From: Xiphydria camelus
Lineage: Eukaryota; Arthropoda; Insecta; Hymenoptera; Xiphydriidae
Length of the DNA stretch: 64,000 nucleotides
Direction: 5' to 3'
Assembly (NCBI GenBank): GCA_963678675.1
Contig: OY783199.1
Coordinates: 1,371,501 to 1,435,500, forward strand
Shown: one piece after another, positions 13,107 through 26,367 of the stretch
Position numbering within the stretch: the stretch's first letter is position 1
Layout: the number at the start of each line of letters is the position of its first letter
Notes under the pieces: generated by a model
What the model was told of the DNA's origin: nothing
Seen by the model: the letters and a program-made list of their open reading frames with translations, nothing else
Databases searched by the model: none
Position numbers and translations under genes: made by a program

Positions 13107-16100
13107 TCAATGAATCATGCCGGCGATGACATTGTTTCGCGCTCGCTTCGCTTCCTCCTCGCTGATTCGCTGCTCGATCAGGTATTGGGCAGTACCAATC
13201 GCGTTTGGGAAACCAGTGATGGTCACTATGCGATTCCTGGTACCGGGCGCAAACATGCCCTTCTTAGAGATCTGTATGTTGGCGCCACTTAGGTGCTGAA
13301 TCTCAATCAGGGCACGACCGCCGGGTCCCAATATGGCTCCCACTATAACCTCTGCAATTTCTATATCTACTTTCTTGGCCTCCTTGTTGTTGGCGTCTAC
13401 CTGAGTAGGGCTCTTACTTACGAGTGACAACTGGTTCGTGCCCAGGCCGAACGAATTGTTGTTCAGGTGGATGGCACTGGCGGCAGTGTTGTTCTGCCTG
13501 AACGGATCAAAGGGCTCATATCTATCGAGAGCGTTGCGCGGGGTGGGGGAGGTGGATCCGAGCGCGGGAACCGTCCCGATCGGTCCGAACACACCTCCGT
13601 TGTTGTTTGAACCGTTGGCAGTGGTGGTACTGTCCATGGGGGTTCCGAGATAGCTCATACTGGAGGGCATACCGATGCCTATTCCGAGTATGTTGTACCT
13701 GGCGAGTGTGGCGATCGCCGCTAAGATCTCGGTGGCGGCCGGTTCAGTGAACCCTGTGGTGCGCAGATTTAGTTTTATGTGCTCCAGAAGCTGAGTCGTC
13801 ACCGGTGCCGTACCCGCCGTCATGGCGGCACCTAGGTTCAAATTAAGGCTGAGGCCAGCTCCGTTGAGGAGGCTCACTGTAAGAAACATCATTCATCAAT
13901 GACGACGTCGATGAGAGACCTCCGCTTCGGTTGCTATTAGGCCTCAGTTACGCGCCGTTGCTCCTTTTTAAGGCATCGCAGTACGGCGCGACTTTAATAT
14001 CGATAAAAAAAACAATGCCCAGCCCCTTGGCACTGTTCTGCAGTGTATGGCTTCATAAATCAAGCTGCTCGACAGCAACAGCATAGAGCAATGGAGATGA
14101 GAGGGTGGAAAAAAGAAAAAAAAACAGTAATCGCGCTAATGCTAGAAGTCGAATTTGGTGCACCGACTTTTGCGTCTTTGGTGTTAATAGATTTGTTCGT
14201 TTGTATAAATTTTGGTGCTCTGGAGAGTGTCCCGAATCGCGTCCCCGACCGACAGAAGATCGCGGCTAAAGAGAAACGTCTCCGAATAGGTCCGCTAAAG
14301 CGATAAATGAACAGGGCTAATGTGTTGAAAGAAATATACGGCCATGTATACTAGCTTCTCTAAAGCTCGTGTGTCCAAGAACAGTAATACGCAACTGTAA
14401 GAGAATGAATTGGTATAACTACGGAATTTACTATCAGGTAGAAGTGCATCCGATCGTGAAAGCTTTTCAGATTCTTCATTTGGTATCTTACAAACGTGAA
14501 GCACGCATGATCCACTCAATCGATAAACAGGTGCTACATACATGATACGACGACTATTTTAATGCGGCCGATTGATAATGTGTGTGCTATGTACACGCAA
14601 ATGTATGTAGAACACGTTATCGATCATTGCACGACAGATACGAGGTCGAGAAGAGGTGCGACATATTTTATAATGGGTTCTCTCTCTACAATAGGGTGCA
14701 GCGAGAGTTTTTGTACTGATTTATCCACAATCCTTTAAAGCCCATCCTCGAGATCGTGATTTCGCATAATTTAGGAAGATATTAAAAATAAAAACCGTTA
14801 AATAAAGCCGTACAGAAAAATAATAGAACTGCGTACCAGCGGCTTCAATGGTGCATAATGTCCACGCTAACTTTAAAATTCACTGCAAATTCCATGTTTC
14901 ATCCAAGAAAATGTCTAATTTCTTAAGCAACGAACGTAAAAAAATAAATATTTAAGGTTTATTTACAAGTCTCTTGTTATGTTAATATTTTTACGCAGTC
15001 TTATCAAATTCCACACTTGTTCTCTGACTTTGGAAATGTTTAATATCCGCATAATGATGCTTCGTATGGTGCACAAATTTGAAATAACTCATAAAGAAAA
15101 ATATGAAAATATCATCAATGAAACTTTCAATTTGCATAGTTTTTCCTTTCGTAACGTAACTGTTACAAAAAAAAGATTGTACATCTCATGTACAGAAAAT
15201 GTTCAGAGGACCTTGACTATCTTTCTAGTCGCAAGCCATACAAGAATAACAATTTTGTATAGCGACTGCGCACCTCTAAACATACATACGGAATCAAGCG
15301 TAAAAGAAAGCAATTTGACTTACCTGTATTTAATCCAGCGGTCGAACTGTAGGTCGGTGTACCTGCAGGGGCTTGAGCGTACGGGCTACCAGTAGGGTTG
15401 TAGTTGGCAACAGGACCGCTGACATCCGCGTAACTGACGTTGAGACACGTGCCACTTTGTGGATCGTCCGCGACTTTAGCCAGGATCATGAGCAGGGCAT
15501 TGCGATTGTTCTCCTTCTCGCCGATCACCGTAATACACCGCTCTTGAAGTGACAAGTCCTTTGCCTTCTGACTTATTTGAACGTAAGAACCCGACTCTTC
15601 TTTGATTTGCTTTATGTAGTTTCCGGCCTTCCCTATGATCATGCCCGCTGTACTGTTGGGCACTAATATTTTTACCTGAAACAGACGAGACTCAGCCTTG
15701 AGGAAACGTCAAGATCAAGAGCATTTCGAAAGAGATTGTTATTTTTGGATTTAAATTTGATCTCCTTTCGCAAACTGTTATTCGTAATTATTAATGAATA
15801 ATTTGTTCGCAAACGAGTCAATGATGTTTTTGTGATTCGTTAAAGCACGTGCAAATAATTTTCACGTAGACAAAAGCGAAGCTCGTCAATGGCGGATTGT
15901 TCATGCTGAGAGAATCCACGATCTTGGATCCATAAAGGAATAATGACACAAATAGCCCATGTGTTTTTGTTACGAATTAGTCTACGTGAAACGCGTATAG
16001 CAGGACGGTGCAGATTTCAAATCATTAGCCATACGAGTACTTGCTAACTGGGTCATTGCTAGTAAGCAAAGTTATACACGGTGACATGATTGTTGCCAGT

Positions 16101-19100
16101 GAACACGTTTAATTTCACTCGACGCTGCTCAACGGCGAATCGTGGCCGTATGCGATCTACATTACGGAATCTTAATAACATCACAATCCCCTATAAATTA
16201 TATATAAAAAACCGGCGCGTTTCATTATCTCTCTTGAATAGAAGTATTTGAATTATTCATCCAAAGCTAGAGTTCTGCAATTCCTTCTCTGTAATAACTC
16301 GCGTTCGTTACTCCCACATGAAAAACTCAATTTCTGATACTTAATTTCCTTCTCGGTTGCCGGAAATTCACGTTGCAATCGTCCTCGAGGCCAGAAAACA
16401 AATACGATTCTTTAAACATTTTTAAAATAGAAATTATGATTTGATATTTGTGTCGTCGCACATCGTCTACTAGTTTTAACGTCATTGCATGACGTTTTAA
16501 GCTAGGAAAACAATATGATATTCCCGGATATGCTGCATTCCTCGACATATTCATATTAACTCTGATCACTTTACGGATGTAAGGATAAAATGGCCTTCAC
16601 GATTCTACGAAAAACCGATAATTAGTTCAGCGCTGCGAGGTAGCGTTGACTTTATTAAAACATATGGCCGTATAACATTTACTGACTTCTGCTCTGCACA
16701 ATCCGTATTTATTCGTATTAGTTGTTAATATACTATTGACAATAAAATGAATGAATACTCAATGAAAAGATAAACGGTGATTTATGAAAGTAACAGGTTT
16801 ACAGACTCATAAACAGGTACAGTTCGCATGAAAATTATGCACATCGTCGAACGCTCGTAAATGAAAATAAAGGAGATAAAATATGGCTGCAAGTTCTTTT
16901 CCTCATTGACGAGGAGATAGCGAATGGTGGATGATAGTTTTTATCGAGTTTATGGAATGTATCACTACCAGTACCCTGTTAACAAATTGTGCCTAAGGGA
17001 CAACGTTCTTAATGACACGCTTAGTTAAAGAAATGACTCGACGTTCAAAAATGAAGATAATTAACGTTGCGATAAGAAATTCTAAAATTGTGGCCTTATA
17101 CCAGGGGATAGCTATAAAATTTTAACTACAGAATTTCCTGGTTTCTCCCGAAATTCCAGACTAATTTTTCTAAATTTTTCCTTGATAGTTCAATTTAGTT
17201 TTTATGACGGAGGTGTTTCGAATAATGTAATACGATTCGTAATAATAGGGGATATTGCGGATCGTGAAGTACTAGTCTGGAGGACTTTACTTTCATTAGC
17301 GCAGAAACAAGTCAAATTGAATCAATTTTTCTACTGACTTCTGAACATGCTACGTTAATCAGAGGCCAATTTAAAATTGACTAAAATTATTCTTGGGACA
17401 ATGTCCTTGATTTATTTGCGAATATATACCTACAATTGCCATTGCCTGTACACCCTCGTCAAGGGAGTAAGGTAGTTGTGACGTTAATTCGACTTTGACA
17501 TTTGATACCAACTGAAGTTTCAGCTTATTAATTATAGTAAAGAAGTACCGCGTTTCGGTCAAATCAACAATTGCAAGCCCCAATAAATGTGCATGCAAAA
17601 ATTCAATAAATAATACTATAGAACTAGCGAGCTAAATATCTAATATAAATGTAGCGTTTTAATAACTTTTTTGAAATCAAATCTACAAATGAATACTCAA
17701 TAAATCAGTACCGACCATCACAGCTACCCCTTAAGGTTACAATTATAATGAATATTAAAATGGAAAGATGTGTTTATTACATTTAATACCTGCTTGTCTC
17801 TTTCTGCCGTCGTTTTACCAGAATCAAAGTCAACCGTAGTCTTCGACGTAAGATCCGGTTTCTCACGAATTTTTTCCATAATAAAGTCCATCACCGCCAT
17901 TATGGCCTCTACACTACCCGTTATTAAGCACACCCTTTCGGTCGTTCCTAAAATAAGAAAAATAAATCTACATGAGCATGTACTTCGTTTCAAAATTATC
18001 GCGTACGGTAATGGTACACGCGCAATGTTTTTCCGATAACCTTCAACGCACAAAACCATTGGCTAACGTTAATGATAGATTACCGACGTCTCCCCCCACC
18101 CCTCTCTCTTTATCCCTATCTATCTCTCTTTTTGCCTATCGTTTTGATCTTGCGTAACATTGTGAAAATCAAATGCTGGACGTTCGAGAAGAATAAATGA
18201 GAACGCCCCGCGCACGAACTGAGTGAGCGGTAAAAACTTGAAACGGACAATTGCTGCGTGCTCGAAAGAGATTAGTGATTTTCGAAATAGGCATGAAAGG
18301 TAACAATGTGGAGCTGCATGAATAATGAAAAATACGCGAAACACTTTAAGCGATCAGTAATTGTTTCTGATGCGAAAATGATAAATCTCATGATTACAGG
18401 ACCACCCGATCCGACCTTACTTTTGTGTTGCTAATGAAAAAAGTTTCACGGAAATACAAAGCGCATCGCCATTCATGAATCTAGAAGTGTTGCAATTTGA
18501 TTGTGCTTCCTTTCGGCATACGTACCTGGGTAAAAGTCGTGGCTCTTCGACATTTTGACCCTCGCTCCCGTGTCCTTCTGCAATTGAGCAATGGTCTCTC
18601 CACCTTTCCCAATGATAGCACCGGCAGCCACCCCAGGGACCAGGACTTTGAGATGGTACGTTCCATCTCCTCCTGCGAGCAGACGAATGTCGGATCTCTG
18701 TTATACGCGAAGCACACGGTATGCGATGCTTTTTCATATGCCGATTTCTTCGCCTCAGCGTCGCAAGTTCTCTTTCGATAAAGAAAGCTCGCTTAAGGCT
18801 CTGGTTTTTCTTTCTTACTGCTTTTCTGTTGCGACAATAAGCAATCGGCTATCCTATCGAGAAATATACGATAAGATAAACTGAAAGCAGACTTCAGACG
18901 CATAGATGAACTAATTGCGTAATATCGTCGACTAAAGCGATATCGTAACAACCTTGACATATGTCAGCGAACCACTTCTCGTCCGCTGTCGACGTTGATT
19001 AATCAATGGTATCGATTTTCTATGCGCAATCACGGGACGAGCGGATCGCTGAACTGAATCCATAGATCATCGAGTACCAGCACCCGAGAAATCGGGCGTA

Positions 19101-20727
19101 ACCAGTACATATTATGGGAATGAACAAAGGGCAAAGTTCCATATTGGAAAAGGAAGCTAGGAAAGAAAGGAGGTGAACTATCACCCCTCCTCTTAAATAT
19201 CTTTCTCACTAGAGGAACCATTGTTCCCAGGATTTAAACGTAAAATTGTGATAAAATATTATTTGATAATTATTTTAGTCAACTACTCGTGGCCTCCAGA
19301 CTTTGAAATTCCAAGATTCATACGTCTATAAACTTATGAATTGATCAGACCGTAATATCATCTAAAGGTTACAGGCTCTACCTTCTCTTTACAACGAGTT
19401 ATACTAAAAGCAGAATTCTCTTTAACAGTAATAATCTGGCTATGACGAAAGAGAAAAAAAGCAAACAATTAGGAATGCAAATATCGACCGTGACATGATA
19501 TTAAAAGCATACGACAATGACGTAGCACGTCTTGTTATCTTCGGTTTCCCGAACCAATACACTTGAATACTCCAAAACTCCGACAACAGCAGAGGGACCT
19601 CAATATTTAAATACGTATTTAGAATCAATTCAAGGCGATATATAAAAGAAGAGACATCTAATAAATGACTACGAAATGGTATAAACTTGAATATATAACA
19701 ATAGTTATTATAGAAGTGGGATAATGTATTGAATCAGGAAATGCGAAAAAATCGAAACTAGTCGAATAAGTACCCCTATCGCGTCAAAATAGTCGACGAG
19801 CACGATCGAGCAAATTTGCTAAACCGCGGAAAAATCTTCGCGGAGAACAGTTGCTGGTTAAGGATTGCAAATCGCGCGAAAGCAATTCGCTTTACATCGA
19901 AAGTCCGAGGTACCAAAGGCAAACAGCTGTTTGACAGATGGAAGCTCGTGTCGCTCGCTCACCGCCGACCTTGACCCACGACCTCGCAGCGCGATTACCT
20001 GACAACTCACCGATACGCCACATCCCAGCGCCGTCGTTTCGGCAATCTCTAGTACAGCGTCCGGGCACGAGCAGACGCGAAAATCGGGAGGAATTTCGGT
20101 CGCGCGACAAGAATCAATCGCCCGCGCAACACCGACAAAGTTGCAGAGTCACGTAGCGCGCCGAACCGACCGCGGCGATCCTCCATTAAACGACGGCGGC
20201 GGCAGCGAGGAGGAGGACGACGACGGACGTACCGCGAGCCGCCCACGCAGAGACGAACGTCAAATTCAAAACATCGGGGCGCGCCGTGGGGAACGGAGAC
20301 GTGGCAGGGAGGATGCGCGAACCGCAGAGTGTGTGTGTGGGCACTGGGCCTGTTCGCCTCGCCGTGTCGCGTCGCATCGTATCGCATCGCGAAACGAAAG
20401 GGAACGGCCGAGTGCGAGCGTGGCACGCGGGCAATCGCGTCAACGACGGGAGCGACGCGATTGTCAAAGAAAGGTGTTGAGAATGACGGGAGAAAAGGGT
20501 GGGAGGGAGGACGAGAAAGAGAGAGAGAGAGAGAGATAGACAGAAGTATATACGAAGTCAGTTCGAGGTACGCAGAGCCCGTGTCTTCGTGTTAAGACGC
20601 TTGAAATACCTGATCCATAGTGGGACCTCTTCGTTGTACCGTTCTCCACGTCGCAGTCGAGCGGCCGCTTTCTAGAGTCCGCGATTTCTGGGGAGGGACA
20701 CGTCTCCATTCCCGAGTCGGCGGCCAT
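13107..20727 (-). CDS. ps: Nova/Pasilla-type splicing regulator, three KH domains
   Basis: Neuron-type splicing regulator that binds clustered YCAY in pre-mRNA. Five coding exons: 20727-20610, 18672-18526, 17947-17790, 15675-15324, 13876-13107 (514 aa). All four introns are GT-AG and phases agree. KH1 spans ~43-113 with GKGG at 61-64 and is split over exons 2-3. KH2 begins at 142 with GKAG at 156-159 (vertebrate Nova has GKGG). An Ala/Gly/Asn-rich linker leads to KH3 at ~427-497 with GPGG at 442-445, followed by a short tail. The Asp-Ser-Arg-Lys-Arg-Pro-Leu motif near the N-terminus is a Nova hallmark. The start is the ATG at 20727 in good context; the frame continues upstream only through a GTG. 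Alternative first exons, as in Drosophila pasilla, cannot be judged here. Confidence 0.95.
13877..20609 (-). other. introns of the Nova gene
   Basis: Four introns: 20609-18673, 18525-17948, 17789-15676 and 15323-13877. They are AT-rich, and I found no nested gene, tRNA-like B box or long hairpin. Open frames on either strand lack family resemblance. Confidence 0.7.
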
Positions 20728-21250
20728 CTTGCTCGCTGTTTCGCACACGGAGGCGGACGGACACGACGACGGTCGGTCGAGCAGGCAGGCACACTCGCGG
20801 ACCGAACGAAGGAACTGACGTGCGACTCACGGGCAAGCGGACACTGGCAACCGGACGAACGGATGAACGAACGTACGAACACACTCGCTCGCGGGATGCC
20901 GCGTCTCACTGGCAACTGCTCGCGGCTCCCTCGCCAACCAGCTGGTTTGACGCTGTACGATACCTCGCGTTTCTCGCTTACGTTTCTCTCTCTCTCTCTT
21001 CCTCCTTCTCCCCTCCTTCACTCGCTATCCCACTCGTACCCGTGGAAGCGAAGTAGCCGATGGCTCCTCCTGTCTCTCTCTTTCCTTCGCTGCTAGGCGC
21101 CTCCTCGTTCCTTCCTTGTCGACCAGGAGCGTAACTGTCAAGTGCAATAGTGGCGATAACGATGCACGAGAGGTCCCCCTTCCTTCGTTTCGCGACGACG
21201 ATGGTCTTCGTCGACGAGTCAAAAGTGGCGATTACTTCATCGACGAATCA
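19890..21250 (-). promoter_or_regulatory. CpG-rich region around the Nova start
   Basis: GC content and CpG density rise sharply compared with the AT-rich flanks, centred on the Nova initiation codon at 20727. Purine (GA)n and pyrimidine (CT)n tracts lie at about 20516-20537 and 20986-21000. Overlapping open frames on both strands here follow from high GC and show no protein homology. Read as the probable 5' UTR and core promoter. Confidence 0.55.
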
Positions 21251-24200
21251 TTATAGGGGCGCGCTTCGATCGATAACCAAATAGCGTTGCAATTTCACTC
21301 CTCTCTTGTGTATTTACGTACATAATCATACATGGGACTTATTTATATTATACGTTGCACGTCCGTAGATTAGTGCATCCTCGACGAAGGTAGAGGTAAT
21401 TAGGAGTTGATACGGCAACTTTCCGTATGACGTGGACTGTTGTCAAGCGTTGTTCGATGAGTATAGGTACAACTCGAGATTACGTATCATAATTGTAGTA
21501 CGTCCGAGTTCAAAGTATAAAATGACAAACTCGAGGCTTCTCGATACGCGATAGGTATTCCTCGTCGCGAGTCAACATCCGAATGAAAACTCTCCGCGAT
21601 AAAACTCCTGCGTATTCCAGCTCGCGCGCATTCTTGTGTCACGTACACCCCTGGCTACCGCTTCTGCAATCTTCGGCATCGCGCGCGCCGTTCTGTCAAA
21701 TCCTAATAATAGAAAGGCGCGCTGTCCGGTCCCGAAAATCGAGTAATTTCCAATCGCTACGGTAAACGATGTACATCCGCGAATAACGGGTATAGCAATC
21801 AAATGCCATAACGACCGAAGTAGACGCCACCAGGTCCTATTCGACGTGATACGACATCAAATGGGGAAAGGGACGTTATTTTTGGGTCGCCGCATGTCGC
21901 AATGCCGTTGCTGTCGCCAGCGCAGCGCGCGCTTCGTCGCTGTCAGACTGGCAACCGATAGCGCGCGGCGAATCGACTGCTTTTTAGATCCCGAGGTTGT
22001 TTCTGTACGCGTTCAGAGGTAGATACGTGGATTCGTCACTTCGCTGGGGTCAAAGTCATTCGCTGCTACCCTGTCGAATGGAAAAGAGGCGTTGACGCAC
22101 TCATTCGAGTCGCGATCATCGAATTCGTTGCTATGTAATCCTAAAACGAACATTGCCGCGTTTCGAGATGCCTCCAAACTTTTGATCCCATTACCAACGC
22201 GACCGACTTTCGTCGTGTCGTTTTCCTGCCACCTGTGTATGCAAACCCGTCAATCGGCTACGATGCGCTATTATTCCGCCTCGTATTATCATCCTACCCG
22301 CGGACACATGCCGATAACGTACCGTCGCGGGAGACGGAAAGCGCGATATTGTGCGTACGCGTTGCTGGAAATGCCAATACGTACGAGCACCGCGTTGGCG
22401 GTGGTTTTTCATTTGTTAAAATCTTCTTTACTTTTACCGCCGAGCATACAAATGCGAGGACTATTCGTTCGAATTCCCAATCGAGTTATAGACACTAGAA
22501 ACACGGAGAGCCAGGCATTGCGCAAACCGACAAGGAATAAGTCCCTTCGGAGCGCGTTGTCCTTGCCCCACAGCAACTTGGAAGATCGAGCCGAGACTCC
22601 ACGTACATTCTTTTCTAAGCTCCGGGTTAGCAGGCTATCCATCTATACTTAAGCGTGAGCACATTGTATTGCACGTATGCTGCATACATTTAAATGCTCA
22701 TTCAAGGCCGTTGCTACTGACACACTGACTGCGCGCTACCGTATTCGCAATATCCCGAGCAACGCGCGTGTCCTTGGCGCGAGCTATAATCGAAATCTCT
22801 GCTCGTTGCTCGTACGTCGGGATGCATTCCAGGGCGATGCTGTACGCGTCAATGAACTTTTTTTCGTCCCTTGGCGGTGCTTTCGAGAATAAATCGCGTT
22901 CGCGTGAGAATAGAGAAACGTCATTGTGCGTTTCTCGTACTGTATCCCCCGTTCAATGGATGACGATAGTCGCTTAATCAAGTTTTTCTCCGCAGGCATG
23001 CTGCGGTTCTGTTTACTTCGTTGTCGTTAAAATCGATAAGGATACCGTCTACTGTACATATATATGTATATATAGACATATTTTAACGCGAAGTAGCTTG
23101 AGCTTACGTACGCGTACAAAAATCCCATACCCACCCTGTAACGCGTTGAGCTGCGGCAAGTGAAATCTAAATTTTGATCGAATAATCACGTAATAACCGA
23201 GCTATATGTAGGTACCAGGTACGTACATACACTTGTAAGAATCATGCCGCGGCATACGATCTACGCTTGATTGGCTCAGCGCCACGCCACTTTATTTCTA
23301 TTTCATCGAGCAGTTTTGCTTTTATTATACATCGCATTGCGTAAAAGTAAATACGTTCGACGTGGTCGTATTATCTCCCGTACCTTTGCGATGATATAAC
23401 TCCCCATTGGCGTTCTATTTCTTTTTTTTTATCGCAACAGTAAAGTCGGGATTCGCGATCAGAGCGCCTTCTTCCTTCCCTTGCTGACCTCATTCCACAC
23501 GTGACCCGATTATGGCGTAGTGCATGCGGATTGCTCCAACCGAACGATCGCCACCTCTGATAACGCGTAACAGGTGTCCGTCGTGGCTATCGAAATCATG
23601 TCCACTCCCGAGCGATGTTTTGTGGGTCCCGGAATCTTATTCGATGTCGAAATCATTGAAACGATTGATCGTGCGACCTTATGCGTCACCGTAGAGGCGG
23701 AGAATTTTGAAAAAACCACGATCCATCCAACAGGCATAACTACTTTTATACGATGCGTTCGAATGGTACAAGATCATTGGCGGTCATATTAATCGAAACA
23801 ATGCACGTTCGATATCGTCTTATCATTCTCGCGATCGTAAAATTGGTGCGGGGAAAGTATATTCTTGTAAATTGCAATAATTCTGATTAAAAAACGTAAT
23901 CAGTCGTTCTGCGTTACTGGTAAAACTGGAGATTACGCACTAAATTCTGAAACTAGTCATCGGTGCTGGTTAATCGGACTGGGTAACCACGGAAATAATA
24001 CCTAGCCATAAGCGTTACCTTAGCAACTCAAAAGATTACGCACTACCATTTTGACGACTACCGGGAAGATTTGAAATGAGGTATTGTTTCTATGCTTTTT
24101 TTTCGACGCAGCATAACTTTTTTCACTCAAGAATTACAGATAATGAGAAAACAGGATATTCCAAGTGTTCTGCTGTGATCGCTTTGCCCCGGTTTTCGAA

Positions 24201-24369
24201 ATATTTTCCATTAAATATTTGGACAAGTTTTTTGGACAAGGTCGGCGGTCGCGTCGGCCATCACAACGACCGACAGCGGCAAGGAATCATCTTCGGCGCT
24301 CGGCCATTTTGCACCGGTAATTTTGGCACTTCGTAATTCTCGCGCCTGCCGAGCAGAGCGGTAATTCTC
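21251..24369. other. intergenic region, no gene recognised
   Basis: Upstream of Nova and before the tandem array. A 186-codon open frame at 22092-22652 begins with TTG and has no recognisable domain. May hold distal regulatory sequence or non-coding first exons of Nova; nothing specific is visible. Confidence 0.5.
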
Positions 24370-24703
24370 GGTAATCTTCTTTTGCTTCGAAGTCCGAGCG
24401 CTTGCCGCCCGTGGCGCTTTGATCGGCCAAGAATTTCCATCGTACAGTCGCTCATCTACTACCATTTTTTTAACCTCGCTTAAAAGAAAGAGAGCGCAGG
24501 TAGCACAACTCTTCAAGTTCGCATCGTGCGGTCGCCTATCTACGGCCATCTTTTATCGGTAATCTTCTTTTGCTTCGAAGTCCGAGCGCTTGCCGCCCGT
24601 GGCGCTTCGATCGACCAAGAGTTCGCATCGTACGGTTGCTCATCTACTACCATTTTTTTAACCTTGCTTAAAAGAAAGAGCGCAGGTAGCACAACTCTTC
24701 AAA

Positions 24704-24832
24704 GGGTGCTTCCCATTTAACTGACACGAGTCGACACAAAATTAAACCATTGGTTCTTTCTACTGGCGCCTGCCAATCAGTTGGTGGTTCTAATAGAAGT
24801 GTGCCGACTTGTGTCATAAATGGAAAGCACCC
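24704..24832. mobile_element. 129-bp inverted-repeat element (MITE-like), copy 1
   Basis: Starts GGGTGCTTCCC and ends in its complement GGAAAGCACCC. The terminal inverted repeats are about 33 bases, with a 2-base offset and a few mismatches, around a short non-coding core. It interrupts the tandem-array unit: empty units read CTTCAAAAGTTC, while here AAA precedes the element and AAAAG follows it (after one extra G), which fits a 3-base AAA duplication. The length and 3-base duplication suit a PIF/Harbinger-type MITE, but the family is not proven. Confidence 0.75.
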
Positions 24833-25221
24833 GAAAAGTTCGCATCGTGCGGTCGCCCATCTACGGCCATCTTTTATTGGTAATCCTTTGCTTCGAAGTC
24901 CGAGCGCTTGCCGCCCGTGGCGCTTCGATCGGCCAAGAGTTCGCATCGTACGGTCGCTCATCTACTACCATTTTTTTAACCGCGCTCAAACTATAAACGT
25001 CTAACCTTTGGCGCGAAGGCGTTTTAAACGGAACGTGTTTTAAACCACGGTCACATCGTGCGGTCGTCCATCTACGGCCATCTTCTTTTTCTTCGAAGTC
25101 CGAGCGCTTGCCGCCCGTGGCGCTTCGATCGACCAAGAGTTCGCATCATACGGTTGCTCATCTACTACCATTTTTTTAACCTTGCTTAAAAGAAAGAGCG
25201 CAGGTAACACAACTCTTCAAA

Positions 25222-25350
25222 GGGTGCTTTCCATTTAACTGACACGAGTCGACACAAAATTAAATCATTGGTTCTTTCTGCTGGCGCCTGCCAATCAGTT
25301 GGTGGTTCTAATAGAAGTGTGTCGACTTGTGTCATAAATGGAAAGCACCC
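25222..25350. mobile_element. 129-bp inverted-repeat element (MITE-like), copy 2
   Basis: Same length, ends and core as the copy at 24704-24832, and inserted at the same point of the array unit, flanked by CTTCAAA and AAAAGTTC. Identical insertion sites mean the second copy arose by duplication of an array unit already carrying the element, not by a second transposition. Confidence 0.75.
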
Positions 25351-26097
25351 AAAAGTTCGCATCGTGCGTTCGCCCATCTACGGCCATCTTTTATCGGTAA
25401 TCTTCTTTTGCTTCGAAGTTCGAGCGCCTGCCGCCCGTGGTGCTTCGATCGGCCAAGAGTTTTCATCGTACGGTTGCCCATCTACTATCATTTTTTTAAC
25501 CGCGCTTGAAAGAAAAAGAGCGCACTCTTCAAAAGTTCGCATCGTGCGTTCGCCCATCTACGGCCATCTTTTATCGGTAATCTTCTTTTGCTTCGAAGTT
25601 CGAGCGCCTGCCGCCCGTGGTGCTTCGATCGGCCAAGAGTTTTCATCGTACGGTTGCTCATCTACTATCATTTTTTTAACCGCGCTTGAAAGAAAAAGAG
25701 CGCAAACTCTTCAAAAGTTCGCATCGTGCGGTCGCCCATCTACGGCCATCTTTTATCGGTAATCTTCTTTTGCTTCGAAGTTCGAGCGCCTGCCGCCCGT
25801 GGTGCTTCGATCGGCCAAGAGTTTTCATCGTACGGTTGCTCATCTACTATCATTTTTTTAACCGCGCTTGAAAGAAAAAGATCGCAAACTCTTCAAAAGT
25901 TCGCATCGTGCGGTCGCCCATCTACGGCCATCTTTTATCGGTAATCTTCTTTTGCTTCGAAGTTCGAGCGCCTGCCGCCCGTGGTGCTTCGATCGGCCAA
26001 GAGTTTTCATCGTACGGTCGCCCATCTACTATCATTTTTTTAACCGCGCTCAAAAGAAAGAGCACAACTCTTCAAAAGTTCGCATCGTGCGGTTAGT

Positions 26098-26367
26098 CGC
26101 GTCTTTCGACGAACCCGTGGCGCACACATCTAGGGAATTTTTTCTTTTATAGTTACCAGGCTGGAGAGACCGCATCCGCGATTAACTTGAAAATCCATTG
26201 TGCGGCAATCTCCACACATCAGTGCGGTACGCGCGCCCGAATGAGGAGGGGGTAGTGATTATGCAATGTTATACCTACCTCTTTTCTGATGCTTTTTTCA
26301 CGGCTCGTGCACACCCCGATAACGATGATCGGTCGCCCTTTCATTACACGCTGATATTTAGCTTGTG
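26098..26367 (+). other. 5' flank of the molybdopterin synthase locus
   Basis: Short non-repetitive stretch between the tandem array and the first MOCS2 start codon. It presumably contains the promoter and 5' UTR; I see no TATA box or other decisive motif. Confidence 0.4.

Larger units (their letters stand above)
24370..26097. repeat. tandem array of ~180-bp dimeric units
   Basis: About nine copies of a unit that begins near AAAGTTCGCATCGTGCGG. Clean copies start at 25351, 25531, 25713, 25895 and 26074 (periods 180, 182, 182, 179); older, more diverged copies lie at about 24518, 24838 and 25051. Each unit has an internal half-repeat: GTTCGCATCGTGCGGTCGCC and, about 107 bases later, GTTTTCATCGTACGGTTGCT, each followed by an ATCTAC...CATTTT tail. 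The open frames that run through the array repeat the same peptide but shift frame with the non-triplet period, so I do not call a protein. Similarity is highest at the 3' side, suggesting recent amplification there. Confidence 0.9.

Noticed and set aside
22092..22652. 186-codon plus-strand open frame
   Set aside because: Starts at TTG, first ATG is far inside, no domain or family resemblance, basic/Ser-rich composition typical of chance frames in moderately GC-rich DNA.
24370..26097. CRISPR-like regular repetition
   Set aside because: Units are contiguous 180-bp tandem copies without short repeats and unique spacers, in a eukaryotic genome.
24526..26152. Series of repeated peptides read from the tandem array
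   Set aside because: The same peptide arises in shifting frames because the period is 179-182 bases; no start context, no conserved end, and frames break in diverged copies.
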